This document shows, in pieces, positions 8,178 through 16,405 of a stretch of DNA of 64,000 bases. The notes beneath the pieces were generated by a model, which searched no databases, was not told the DNA's origin, and saw nothing but the letters and a program-made list of their open reading frames with translations. The position numbers and the translations under genes are program-made. Source of the stretch: Roseovarius indicus (GTDB lineage: Bacteria; Pseudomonadota; Alphaproteobacteria; Rhodobacterales; Rhodobacteraceae); assembly GCF_008728195.1 (NCBI RefSeq), contig NZ_CP031598.1:868001-932000 (forward strand), given 5' to 3'. The stretch's first letter is position 1; each line of letters opens with the position of its first letter.

Positions 8178-8618
8178 TCAGCCCCTCGCCAGCTCCGCCA
8201 GCTTGCGCACCGCGAACTCGTAGCCCCTGATCCCGAACCCCTCGATCTTGGCCGTCGCCGCCTTCGAGACATAGGACAGGTGCCGGAACTCGTCGCGCCG
8301 GAACAGCGGCGAAATATGCACCTCGATGATCGGCCCCTCGAAGATCAGCAGGCTGTCGAGAATGGCGATCGAGGTCGAGGTGAACCCCGCCGGGTTGATC
8401 AGGATTCCGGCCCGCGTCCCGCGCGCCTCCTTGATCCATTTCATGATCTCCGCCTCGCTGTCGCTCTGCCGGAAATCGATCTCCACGCCCTCGTCCTCCG
8501 CCGTCCGCCGGCACAGTGCCTCGACATCGTCAAGCGTGTCATGCCCATAGACCTCGGGCTGCCGCGTGCCCAGCATGTCAAGGTTGGGGCCGTTGATGAT
8601 AAGGATGGTGTCGGTCAT
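8178..8618 (-). CDS. aroQ: Type II 3-dehydroquinate dehydratase-like protein with an altered active site
   Basis: A 146-residue member of the AroQ family, which interconverts 3-dehydroquinate and 3-dehydroshikimate. It keeps N-G-P-N-L-D-M-L-G-T-R (Arg19), Tyr24 in E-V-Y-G, Asn75 and His101 in E-V-H-I-S. The usual Y-T-H-T-S is F-T-S-T-S here, so the substrate-binding histidine at about residue 81 is Ser, and the usual R-Q-S-N-H-E-G is R-Q-S-D-S-E-A. It is the last gene of the quinate/shikimate operon, with GGAG before the ATG. It may be a catabolic variant or act on a related compound. Confidence 0.85.
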   Translation of the reverse strand: MTDTILIINGPNLDMLGTRQPEVYGHDTLDDVEALCRRTAEDEGVEIDFRQSDSEAEIMKWIKEARGTRAGILINPAGFTSTSIAILDSLLIFEGPIIEVHISPLFRRDEFRHLSYVSKAATAKIEGFGIRGYEFAVRKLAELARG

Positions 8619-8633
8619 CTGGGTCTCCGTATG

Positions 8634-9929
8634 TCAGCCCTTGTAGCCGTAAAGCCGCGGCAGCCAGAGCACGAGGTCTTCAAGGAAGGTTATCAGCGCC
8701 AGCCCCCCGATCATGATCGCGAGAAAGGGCAGCAAATGCCGGATCGTCTCGCGGATCGGCGAGCGGGTGATCGAGCTGACCACGAACAGCAGCAACCCGT
8801 AGGGCGGCGTCGCCAGCCCGATCATCGTGTTCACCACCACGATCACCCCGAAATGCACCGGGTCCACCCCGAGTGCCACGGCGGTCGGCAGGAAGATCGG
8901 CACGATCACCAGCAGGATCGCGTTCGCCTCGAGCAGGCAGCCCAGCACCAGCAGCAGCGCGTTGACCATCAGCAGGAAGGTGATGCGCGTGAGTTCCGTA
9001 TCGCCCAGGAAATCGCGGATGACATTCGGAACCTGCTCGATCGTCACGACATAGTTGAACGCCAGCGCGCCCGCGATCAGGAAGCCCACACCGGCGGTCG
9101 ACTTGGCGCTTTGCCGCACCGTTTCATAGGCCTTCCGCAAAGACACCGAGCGGTAGAACACCGTCGACACGATGAAGGCATAAAGCGCGGCCAGCGCGGC
9201 GGCCTCGGTGGGCGTGGTCACGCCTCCGTAAATTCCCACCAGCAGGATCACCGGCATCAACAGCGCCGGCACGGCCCTGAGCGTGATGCCGGGCAGCTCC
9301 CGCATCGGCACCGGCTCTTCCACCGGGTAGTTGTGAATACGCGCCTGCCAGCTGTTCATGGCCATCAGCAGAACGCCCAGGATCAGCCCGGGCGCCACAC
9401 CGCCAAGGAACAGGAACCCGATCGACGTATCCGACACCAGCGCGAACAGCACCATCGGGATCGACGGCGGAATGATCGGCCCGATGATTGCCGAGGCGGC
9501 GGTGATCGCCCCGGCATAGGAGCCCGGATATTTCCCGTCCTTCGTCATCAGGTTGATGATGATCCGGCCCATGCCCACCGCATCGGCAATGGCCGACCCG
9601 GACATGCCCGAGAAGATCAGCGAGGACACCACGTTCACATGCCCCAGGCCACCCCGGAACCGCCCCACAAGCGCCCGGCAGAAATCCAGCAGCTTGTCCG
9701 AAAGCGAGCCGACATTCATCAGGTCGGCGGCAAAAATGAACAGCGGAATCGCCAGCAGCACGTAAGACCCGTAAAGCCCGGTCAGCATCTGCTCGAAGGC
9801 TATCGACATGTCCTGCCCCTGCAACAGCAGGTAGAACACGGAACTTGCCAGCATCGCATGCCCGATCGGCAGCCCGACCAGCGCGGTGGCGATGATCATG
9901 GCGACGGTTACGCCGAATTCCCAGCTCAT
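8634..9929 (-). CDS. dctM: TRAP transporter large membrane subunit, DctM family (quinate/shikimate operon)
   Basis: A 431-residue permease with about twelve hydrophobic helices, including the S-G-M-S-G-S-A-I-A-D and I-P-P-S-I-P-M-V-L-F motifs of DctM and a C-terminal T-P-P-Y-G-L-L-L-F segment. The ATG at 9929 overlaps the end of dctQ by four bases; an upstream extension of the frame lies inside dctQ and is not needed. Genes for 3-dehydroshikimate and dehydroquinate metabolism on both sides suggest quinate, shikimate or dehydroshikimate as cargo. Confidence 0.93.
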   Translation of the reverse strand: MSWEFGVTVAMIIATALVGLPIGHAMLASSVFYLLLQGQDMSIAFEQMLTGLYGSYVLLAIPLFIFAADLMNVGSLSDKLLDFCRALVGRFRGGLGHVNVVSSLIFSGMSGSAIADAVGMGRIIINLMTKDGKYPGSYAGAITAASAIIGPIIPPSIPMVLFALVSDTSIGFLFLGGVAPGLILGVLLMAMNSWQARIHNYPVEEPVPMRELPGITLRAVPALLMPVILLVGIYGGVTTPTEAAALAALYAFIVSTVFYRSVSLRKAYETVRQSAKSTAGVGFLIAGALAFNYVVTIEQVPNVIRDFLGDTELTRITFLLMVNALLLVLGCLLEANAILLVIVPIFLPTAVALGVDPVHFGVIVVVNTMIGLATPPYGLLLFVVSSITRSPIRETIRHLLPFLAIMIGGLALITFLEDLVLWLPRLYGYKG

Positions 9930-10459
9930 TCGACGCCATCCTTGCGGCTTGCCGCCTCGGCAGTGGTGGCGGGCGCATCCTGTCCCTTGGCCGCGGTCCA
10001 GAGAATCCAAAGGTACCGCAGGATCGACGCGACCGAAAAGATCAGAGCGATGGAATAGACCCAGTTGAACGGAATATCGAGGTAAGAGGTTTCCTGGATC
10101 TTCATGAAGGTCACGAAATCCCACAGCGCGGGCAGGGACCACATGTAGATCCCCACGAGGAAGACCGAAAAGATCATCCGGAACCAGCGCCGCACCTCAG
10201 GCCCGACGCTGCCATAGACGATATCGAAGCGGATCTCGTCAGCCTCGGTCGCCGATACGGACTGGCCCCACAGCAGGATCCACAGCCAGGCGATCACGCA
10301 GACCTCTACGGTCCAGCCCACGGGGCTGTCCATCACGTAGCGCATGAAGACCTGGATGATGAAACAGACGAACATCGCCGCCAGAAGGATGGCGGGCACG
10401 GCGTCGGCCAGCTGGCGCGCGTGTTTCAGAAGGCGGGAAGACGTGGTCAATTTCTGCAC
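9926..10459 (-). CDS. dctQ: TRAP transporter small membrane subunit, DctQ family (quinate/shikimate operon)
   Basis: A 177-residue small TRAP subunit with four hydrophobic segments; the second carries W-T-V-E-V-C-V-I-A-W, the conserved acidic position of the family. The start is a GTG at 10459, directly at the foot of the stem-loop that separates it from dctP, with no clear ribosome binding site, so its translation may depend on that structure. The gene overlaps dctM by four bases. Confidence 0.9.
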   Translation of the reverse strand: MQKLTTSSRLLKHARQLADAVPAILLAAMFVCFIIQVFMRYVMDSPVGWTVEVCVIAWLWILLWGQSVSATEADEIRFDIVYGSVGPEVRRWFRMIFSVFLVGIYMWSLPALWDFVTFMKIQETSYLDIPFNWVYSIALIFSVASILRYLWILWTAAKGQDAPATTAEAASRKDGVE

Positions 10460-10464
10460 CCGGC

Positions 10465-10499
10465 GGCGCCGGGCCCGCGTATTACGCAGGTCCGGCGCC
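10465..10499 (-). other. Intercistronic stem-loop between dctP and dctQ
   Basis: GGCGCCGG at 10465-10472 and CCGGCGCC at 10492-10499 form a perfect 8-bp stem; GCGTA/TACGC inside the loop can extend the fold. It fills most of the 63-base gap and ends next to the GTG start of dctQ. No T-tract follows. The structure is seen directly; a role in raising DctP over the permease is inferred. Confidence 0.6.
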
Positions 10500-10522
10500 T
10501 TGGTTGGTTTGAGATGTGGCGC

Positions 10523-11515
10523 TTAGTCGGCCAGCGCGTTGATCGCGTCCAGCATACCATCCGGCCAGCTCGCAGCGAACTCGGATTCCAAGTATTTCTG
10601 CTGGGCATACTCGCGGAACGCATCCTGGTCCGGCTCATAGACCTTCAGCCCTTCATCCTTGAAGAACTGCACAAGCTCGGCCTCGCGGTCGAGGTGGCGC
10701 TGCGTGCTCTCGGCGATCGCCTCGTCCACCGCGGTCTGCAAGGTCTCCTGCTGCTCCGCCGAAAGCTCGTTCCACAGCTCGGCGCTGATCGCCAGAACGT
10801 CGAAGCCGATCAGGTGGCTGGTCAGAACGATCTGGCTCGTCACCTCGTAGAACTTCATGTTGTAGTCGTTGGGCAGCGGGTTGTCCTGCCCGTCGATCGC
10901 CCCGGTCTGCAGGGCCGTATACACCTCCGCATAAGCCAGCGGCGTCGGGTTCGCACCGATCGCCTCGCCCAGGAATTGCCAGGCGTCGCCGCCCGGCATC
11001 CGCATGGTGATCCCGTTCAGGTCTTCCGGCGTCTTCACCTCGATATCCGGCGCCAGGTTCACCTGCCGCGCGCCGAAATAGACCGGCGCCAGCACGTGAA
11101 TGCCCGCTTCCTCGGCCATGTCGGTCAGTTGCTTGCCGACATCGCTGTCGAAGGTCGCGTCCAGATGCGCGGCATCGCTGAACAGGTAGGCCGAGGTCAC
11201 GATCGACCATTCCGGGATCTGCTCGGCAATGGTCTGGGGCGCGATCAGCCCCATTTCGAGGTTACCGCGCTGGATGGCGGTCATCTCGGTGCCCTGCGCC
11301 ACAAGCGTCGCGCCGTTGAACACCTGCATGTCGAACGTGTCCGACACCGACTCGGCGATCTTCGCGAATGCCTCGGCGCGGATGTCGTTATCCGACACGA
11401 CCGAGGACAGACGTAGCGTGGGTTTCTCCTGCGCAAGGGCTGTGCCCGGCACGGCCAGTGCGGCCGTGGCGGAAAACGCGACCGCAAGTGCGGTGCGGCG
11501 GCTGAAGTTGGTCAT
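10523..11515 (-). CDS. dctP: TRAP transporter substrate-binding protein, DctP family (quinate/shikimate operon)
   Basis: A 330-residue periplasmic receptor with a signal peptide ending at A-L-A-Q near residue 29. The N-terminus S-R-R-T-A-L-A-V is Tat-like, but Sec export is also possible. Family motifs include V-K-T-P-E-D-L-N-G-I-T-M-R-M-P (about 150-164, with the ligand-binding Arg) and A-L-Q-T-G-A-I-D-G-Q-D-N-P (about 194-206). GGGAGGAAA precedes the ATG. It follows quiC and aroE-like genes in the same direction, so an alicyclic hydroxy acid such as shikimate or quinate is the probable ligand. Confidence 0.92.
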   Translation of the reverse strand: MTNFSRRTALAVAFSATAALAVPGTALAQEKPTLRLSSVVSDNDIRAEAFAKIAESVSDTFDMQVFNGATLVAQGTEMTAIQRGNLEMGLIAPQTIAEQIPEWSIVTSAYLFSDAAHLDATFDSDVGKQLTDMAEEAGIHVLAPVYFGARQVNLAPDIEVKTPEDLNGITMRMPGGDAWQFLGEAIGANPTPLAYAEVYTALQTGAIDGQDNPLPNDYNMKFYEVTSQIVLTSHLIGFDVLAISAELWNELSAEQQETLQTAVDEAIAESTQRHLDREAELVQFFKDEGLKVYEPDQDAFREYAQQKYLESEFAASWPDGMLDAINALAD

Positions 11516-11571
11516 TGGTTTCCTCCCTTCGTTGAAATCACCGGGGACCGGTGGGCTCGTAGTGCGTTTTA

Positions 11572-11595
11572 TAGGACATTTTCAAAAATGTCCTA
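11572..11595. promoter_or_regulatory. 24-bp palindrome between quiC and dctP
   Basis: TAGGACATTTT and AAAATGTCCTA are perfect 11-base inverted arms separated by two bases. The palindrome overlaps the quiC stop codon and lies 57 bases before dctP. It could be an operator for an internal promoter driving the transporter genes. Its ACATTT/AAATGT half-sites resemble those at 14422, which suggests, weakly, the same TetR regulator. Confidence 0.6.
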
Positions 11596-13488
11596 CGTTT
11601 TCTGAATTGCTGGCATGCCTTTCGGCGGCTGCAACCGCTTCAGTGCGGCAATGCGGAACGGCGCGTTCGGCGCGCCGTATCCGGCGTATCCGCCGCGGCG
11701 CTCGACGATCTCGAAGAACATCTGCCCGGCGAATGGTTTCGAATAGAGCTGGAAGAACTCCCCCTGCTCATCCGCGTCGTAAAGGATGCTCGCGGCGCGC
11801 ATCTTCTCCAGCATCTCCGGCGCAAGGTCGAACCGCGCCGCAAGGTCGTCGAAATAGTTGGGCGACAGCGGCAGCGCCTCGAACCCCTTGGCCTTCAGCG
11901 CCTCGGCGGTGGCAAAGATATCCTCCGTCGCCAGCGCCACGTGCTGGATCGTCGCCCCCAGCCCCTCGGCCAGGAACGAGCCAGCCAGCGTCTTGTGCGT
12001 CTCCGCCCCATTGAGCGTGATCCGCACCTCGCCGCCCGGCGCGGCAATCGCCCGGCTCCGGATCAGCCCGTCGGGGTCGACCACGTCGACCATCGGCGCC
12101 TTCTCCATGTCGAACAGCGTGGTCCAGAACAGCGACCATGACAGCATTTCGTCATAGCTCATCGTCTGCGCGATATGATCGACCCGTGTCAGCCCGGCCT
12201 CTGCCGCAGCCTCGCCCTCGGGCAGGAACTCAACGTCCCACACATCCGACAACGCGCCTTCGTCGATGAAATGCATCACGCTGCCGCCCAGCCCGCGAAT
12301 GGCCGGGATGGGCATTTCCCCGGGCCCCAGCGGTTGCGAAAACGGCTTCGCCCCCAGCGCCTCGGCCCGGGTCACCGTATCGGCGGCCGAACTGACCGAC
12401 AGCCCGATGTCACAGATCGTCGTGCCCCGCACGTTCCACGCATTGGCCGCATGGCCCGTCGTCTCGGCATTCAGGACGATCCGGATATCGCCCTGCTGCC
12501 ACAGGGTCACCGCCTTCGACACATGCCGCCCGGTGCGGCGGAAACCGAGGCTCGACAACAGCCCCTCAAGCTTCTCCAGACCCTCGCCCTGCGCGGCGAA
12601 CTCGATGAAGGCCGTATCCCGCACAGGCACCGGCGCGGGCAGGGCGGGCAGGTCCTGCACGCCCGCCTCCGGCTCTTGCCGCCGCACCTCGTCCATCAGC
12701 GAGATCAGCGACCGATATCCATCCCGCGCGATCGTCTCGGGGCTGCCGCCCCGGAACTGGTCGTTGAAAATCTCCAGGCTCACCGGCCCGGCATAGCCCG
12801 TCGCCATCACCGCCCGCATGAAATCCGTCACGGCAAGGTCGCCCTCTCCGGGCATGTTCCGGAAGTGCCGCGACCAGTAGAGCAGGTCCATGTCGATCAG
12901 CGGCGCATCGGCCAGTTGCACGAAAAAGATCTTGTCACCGGGGATCCGCCGGATGGTCTCGGGGTCGATCCCCCGGCCCAGCGTGTGAAAACTGTCGAGG
13001 ATCAGGCCGACATTCGGATGATCCGCCCGCCGCACGATCTCCCACGCGTCGCGATGATCGTTCACATGCCGGCCCCAGGCCAGCGCCTCGTACCCCACGC
13101 GCAGGCCGCGCTTCGCCGCCAGCTCGCCGAGCGCAGCGAAATCCGCCGCCGCCCGGTCGATCCCGCCCAACGCCTCCGGATGTACCGACGAGCAGATCAG
13201 CATCAGCTCGCAGCCCAGCTCCTGCATCACGTCGAACTTCCGCTCCGCACGCTCGAACGCCTTGGCGCGCAGCGCCTTGGGCAACCCTTCGAAATCCCGG
13301 AACGGCTGGAACAGCATCACCTCCAGACCGCTCTCGCGAATACGGCGGCCCACCGCGGCGGGGCTGCGAATATCGGCGATGAAATCCTGCTCGAAAATCT
13401 CGATGCCCGTGAAACCGGCCGCGGCAATGGCCTCGATCTTCTCCTCGAGGTTGCCGGAAATGGAAACTGTTGCGATCCCCGTCTTCAT
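11593..13488 (-). CDS. quiC: 3-dehydroshikimate dehydratase, TIM-barrel fused to an HPPD-like domain
   Basis: A 631-residue two-domain enzyme that would convert 3-dehydroshikimate to protocatechuate. Residues 1 to about 270 form a sugar-phosphate isomerase/epimerase-type TIM barrel (I-A-T-V-S-I-S-G near the start, L-I-L-D-S-F-H-T and F-F-V-Q-L-A-D-A-P further on). Residues about 285-625 resemble 4-hydroxyphenylpyruvate dioxygenase and keep its H-H-E metal ligands (V-D-H-I-A, I-Q-H-V-A-L, F-F-E-I-V-E-R). This fusion matches Pseudomonas QuiC-type enzymes. The ATG at 13488 overlaps the upstream dehydrogenase by four bases. Confidence 0.9.
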   Translation of the reverse strand: MKTGIATVSISGNLEEKIEAIAAAGFTGIEIFEQDFIADIRSPAAVGRRIRESGLEVMLFQPFRDFEGLPKALRAKAFERAERKFDVMQELGCELMLICSSVHPEALGGIDRAAADFAALGELAAKRGLRVGYEALAWGRHVNDHRDAWEIVRRADHPNVGLILDSFHTLGRGIDPETIRRIPGDKIFFVQLADAPLIDMDLLYWSRHFRNMPGEGDLAVTDFMRAVMATGYAGPVSLEIFNDQFRGGSPETIARDGYRSLISLMDEVRRQEPEAGVQDLPALPAPVPVRDTAFIEFAAQGEGLEKLEGLLSSLGFRRTGRHVSKAVTLWQQGDIRIVLNAETTGHAANAWNVRGTTICDIGLSVSSAADTVTRAEALGAKPFSQPLGPGEMPIPAIRGLGGSVMHFIDEGALSDVWDVEFLPEGEAAAEAGLTRVDHIAQTMSYDEMLSWSLFWTTLFDMEKAPMVDVVDPDGLIRSRAIAAPGGEVRITLNGAETHKTLAGSFLAEGLGATIQHVALATEDIFATAEALKAKGFEALPLSPNYFDDLAARFDLAPEMLEKMRAASILYDADEQGEFFQLYSKPFAGQMFFEIVERRGGYAGYGAPNAPFRIAALKRLQPPKGMPAIQKT

Positions 13489-14369
13489 GCGCGCTCCCCT
13501 TCGGGCGGCGCCAGCCGCTGAAACGTTTGCCGCATCCGGTCGGCATCCGCCGTGCGCCCGGTGAACAGCTCGAACGCCCGCACCGCCTGGAACACCGCCA
13601 TGCCGGCCCCGCTCAGCACCCGGCACCCCCTGTCCCGCGCAACCTTCAGCAGCTCGGTCTCCAGGGGGAAATACACGATATCGGCCACCCAGTGCCGCGG
13701 CTCCAGCAGGGCAGGGGGAATCGGCGTGCCAGGCAGCTTTGCCATCCCCACCGGGGTTGCATTGACGATTCCGTCGGCAATCCGCACCGCTTCCGTCACG
13801 TCCTCAACCACCTCGGCCGGCCCGCCGACAGCCTCGGCCAGCGCCTCGGCCGCCCCGGGCCGCGTGTCCGCAATCATCAGCCGGCTCACCCCCAGGTCGG
13901 CAAGCGCAAACGCCAACGCCGCCCCGGCGCCACCGGCGCCCAGCAACAGCACCCGGTCCATCGGCGCATCCTTCAGCCCGCGCCGCACGCTTTCGGAGAA
14001 CCCCCAGAAATCGGTGTTGTGCCCGAACCGCCCGCCGTCGCGGAACACGACCGTGTTCACCGCCCCGATCCGCCCGGCGGCGTCCGACACTTGGTCGAGA
14101 TGCTCCATCACCGCCTGCTTGTAGGGGTAAGTCACGTTCAGCCCGGCAAACCCTTCCGCCTCGGCCCGCGACAATATCGCGGCAAGGTCATCCTCGGTCC
14201 CCGCATCGGTATCGAGCAGCTCATACGTGCAAGGCAGCCCGTGCGCCTCGGCCTCGGCCTCGTGCATCGCCGGCGTCCGCGACAGCTGGATACCACGGCC
14301 GACCAGGCCCAGCCGTACCATCGGCTGGTCTGTCTCCGCATGTCCGTCCTGTGACTGGTCAAGGTGCAT
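13485..14369 (-). CDS. Quinate/shikimate dehydrogenase, AroE family
   Basis: A 294-residue AroE-fold dehydrogenase. The substrate end has Q-L-S-R-T-P-A-M-H-E (Ser30 and Thr32 in place of the usual S-x-S), the catalytic lysine is Lys84 in N-V-T-Y-P-Y-K-Q and its partner Asp120 in H-N-T-D-F-W-G-F. The Rossmann motif L-G-A-G-G-A-G lies near residues 143-149. It is first in the operon, so it is likely a catabolic enzyme that oxidises shikimate to dehydroshikimate or quinate to dehydroquinate, not the biosynthetic AroE. GGGGAGGT stands 11 bases before the chosen ATG. Confidence 0.87.
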   Translation of the reverse strand: MHLDQSQDGHAETDQPMVRLGLVGRGIQLSRTPAMHEAEAEAHGLPCTYELLDTDAGTEDDLAAILSRAEAEGFAGLNVTYPYKQAVMEHLDQVSDAAGRIGAVNTVVFRDGGRFGHNTDFWGFSESVRRGLKDAPMDRVLLLGAGGAGAALAFALADLGVSRLMIADTRPGAAEALAEAVGGPAEVVEDVTEAVRIADGIVNATPVGMAKLPGTPIPPALLEPRHWVADIVYFPLETELLKVARDRGCRVLSGAGMAVFQAVRAFELFTGRTADADRMRQTFQRLAPPEGERA

Positions 14370-14421
14370 CGGCGCGTGGACCTCCCCTTCCACGACTCTC
14401 CCGGGCAAAATGTTCCGAACG

Positions 14422-14447
14422 GTACATTTCGTCAAGCGAAAATGTAC
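14422..14447. promoter_or_regulatory. Inverted repeat, candidate TetR operator of the quinate/shikimate operon
   Basis: GTACATTTCG and CGAAAATGTAC are near-perfect inverted arms in the 126-base gap between the divergent aroE-like and TetR genes. TetR repressors typically bind such sites and control both genes; the assignment is inferred from position. Confidence 0.6.
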
Positions 14448-14495
14448 TGACTTGTCCATTTCCACTGTGCTAAGCCCATCGCGGGGAGGGACGGC

Positions 14496-15206
14496 ATGGC
14501 AACGAAGACAGACGCAGAGCGCCGAAGCTGGCGGCAGAATCCCGAAGCGGTCCAGCGCGATATCCTCTCCGTGGCCCTCTCGGAATTCGCGGCCAAGGGC
14601 CTTTCCGGCGCCCGGGTCGAGACCATCGCGTCGCAGACCCAGACCTCGAAGCGGATGATCTACTACTATTTCGGCGACAAGCTCGGCCTTTACACCAAGG
14701 CCCTGGAAGCCGCCTACATGAAGGTGCGCGACGGCGAGGCGGCGCTCGATCTCGCCGACCTGCCCCCCGACGCGGCACTGGCCCGCCTCGTGGCCTTCAC
14801 TTTCGATCACCACCGCGAGAATCCCGATTTCATCCGCATGGTGATGATCGAGAACATCCACAACGGCGAGAATCTCGCCGCCTCCAGGGTCATCCGCGAC
14901 ATGAACGTCGCGGCCATCGACAAGCTCGAGGACATCTGCCGCCGCGGGCAGGAGGCCGGCCTCTTCCGCGCCGATCTCGACCCCGTCGCGCTGCACTGGC
15001 AGATCAGCGCGGCGAGCTTCTTCAATGTCTCGAACCGCCCGACCTTCTCGGCCATCTTCGGGCCCGACCTCTTCGACGACACGTCCCAGGCGCGCCTGCG
15101 CGCGCAGGTCGTCGACAGCATTCTCGCCCTGGCGGCCCGGCCGTCGGCCCTCGACGGCATCCGCTCACGACTGGCCGGCGAGGAGGAGAGCCCGCGCAAA
15201 GCCTGA
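14496..15206 (+). CDS. TetR-family transcriptional regulator
   Basis: A 236-residue regulator. The helix-turn-helix is at about residues 37-62 (V-E-T-I-A-S-Q-T-Q-T-S-K-R-M-I-Y-Y-Y-F), the standard TetR pattern, followed by a helical ligand domain with N-P-D-F-I-R-M-V-M-I-E-N near residue 108. It is divergent from the quinate/shikimate operon with an inverted repeat between them, so it probably represses that operon and responds to quinate, shikimate, dehydroshikimate or protocatechuate. A short N-terminal extension before the DNA-binding domain is Arg/Gln rich. Confidence 0.9.
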   Translation: MATKTDAERRSWRQNPEAVQRDILSVALSEFAAKGLSGARVETIASQTQTSKRMIYYYFGDKLGLYTKALEAAYMKVRDGEAALDLADLPPDAALARLVAFTFDHHRENPDFIRMVMIENIHNGENLAASRVIRDMNVAAIDKLEDICRRGQEAGLFRADLDPVALHWQISAASFFNVSNRPTFSAIFGPDLFDDTSQARLRAQVVDSILALAARPSALDGIRSRLAGEEESPRKA

Positions 15207-15421
15207 CCGCTGATCTGGGTACCATCAAGGGCAGGGGGCCGGTGCATGCCGTCGGCAAAGGCCTTCGGTTTTCGGCTCTGAACGTCCCGCCGAAACCGCC
15301 GCCATAACGCGTCTCCGTGTTGCATTTTCCAGAACGCGCCTGTCCGGAATCGGCACTTCTTACAACTCAGACCCGGTGCTACCGTCTCCGGCAAGCGGTG
15401 CATCAGCGCCGGGGAGGAAAC

Positions 15422-16405
15422 ATGAACAGTGCGACGATCGGGCCGAATTGCCTTTCGGCCAGCGACTTCTCTTTTGCCATCGAAAACCTGCAACGCCCCG
15501 AATGCGTGCTGTGCGGCAGCTCCGGCGCCGTCTATGCCAGCGACCTGCGCAGCGGTGTTCTCAAGACCGCACCCGACGGCACGCAAACCCTCATCGGCGG
15601 CAATCCCGACGCCCCCGAGCGGTTCAAGCCCAACGGCTATGTCCTGAACCGCGACGGCTCGGTCATCTTCGCCAATCTCGGTGTCGATGGCGGCCTCTGG
15701 AAGATCGGCACCGACGGCGCGATCACCCCTTACCTGATGGAGGTCGACGGCGTCGCCATCCCCACGGTCAATTTCGTCTGGATGGACGACCTCGAACGCA
15801 TCTGGTTCTGCGTCTCCTCCATGCGCCCGCGCGACATCCCCTTCTCCACGACCGAAGCAGACGGTTTCATCGGCCTGATCGACGCCAAGGGCGCCCGGAT
15901 CGTCGCCGACGGCTTCATCTGGACGAACGAATGCCGCATCGACCCGCAGGGCAGCCGCTTCTACGTCAACGAGACTTTCGGCAAACGCACCACCGCCTTC
16001 GATCTCGACGCGAACGGCGATCTCAGCAACCGCCAAACCGTCGCTGAATACGGCGCCGGCACCTTCCCTGACGGACTGGCCTTTGACGAAGAGGGCGGCC
16101 TCTGGGTCGTCAGCGTGGTCACCAACCGCATTTTCCGCATCTCCCCCGAAGGCGACGTGGTCCTCCTGTTCGAAGATTTCGAACCCGACCACGTCGCCGA
16201 GGTGGAGCGCCGCCTCGCCGCGGGCGAGCTGCACTCCAGCTTCGTCTACGAGCCCCATTCCTCTGTCCTGCTCAATACCTCAAGCCTCGCCTTCGGGGGG
16301 CAGGACAGGAAAACCGTCTACCTGGGCTGCATCGCCGGCGACAGGATCGCCAGCTTCCGCAGCCCCGTGGCCGGCCACCCTCCCGTGCATTGGACATGGG
16401 CCTGA
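15422..16405 (+). CDS. SMP-30/gluconolactonase family lactone hydrolase
   Basis: A 327-residue six-bladed beta-propeller protein of the SMP-30/LRE family, which opens sugar lactones using a divalent metal. Likely metal ligands are the Glu in R-P-E-C-V-L (near residue 24), the Asn in W-T-N-E-C-R-I-D (near 166) and the Asp in F-P-D-G-L-A-F-D-E-E (near 220). GGGGAGGAAAC precedes the ATG. The stop overlaps dctQ, so it is co-transcribed with a TRAP transporter; the substrate is probably a lactone of an acid taken up by that transporter. The 215 bases upstream hold no gene and no site I can recognise. Confidence 0.88.
   Translation: MNSATIGPNCLSASDFSFAIENLQRPECVLCGSSGAVYASDLRSGVLKTAPDGTQTLIGGNPDAPERFKPNGYVLNRDGSVIFANLGVDGGLWKIGTDGAITPYLMEVDGVAIPTVNFVWMDDLERIWFCVSSMRPRDIPFSTTEADGFIGLIDAKGARIVADGFIWTNECRIDPQGSRFYVNETFGKRTTAFDLDANGDLSNRQTVAEYGAGTFPDGLAFDEEGGLWVVSVVTNRIFRISPEGDVVLLFEDFEPDHVAEVERRLAAGELHSSFVYEPHSSVLLNTSSLAFGGQDRKTVYLGCIAGDRIASFRSPVAGHPPVHWTWA

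Noticed and set aside
8034-10058. A 674-codon plus-strand open frame
   Set aside because: Antisense to aroQ-like and dctM genes and rich in Arg, His and Gln; no ribosome site or family signature.
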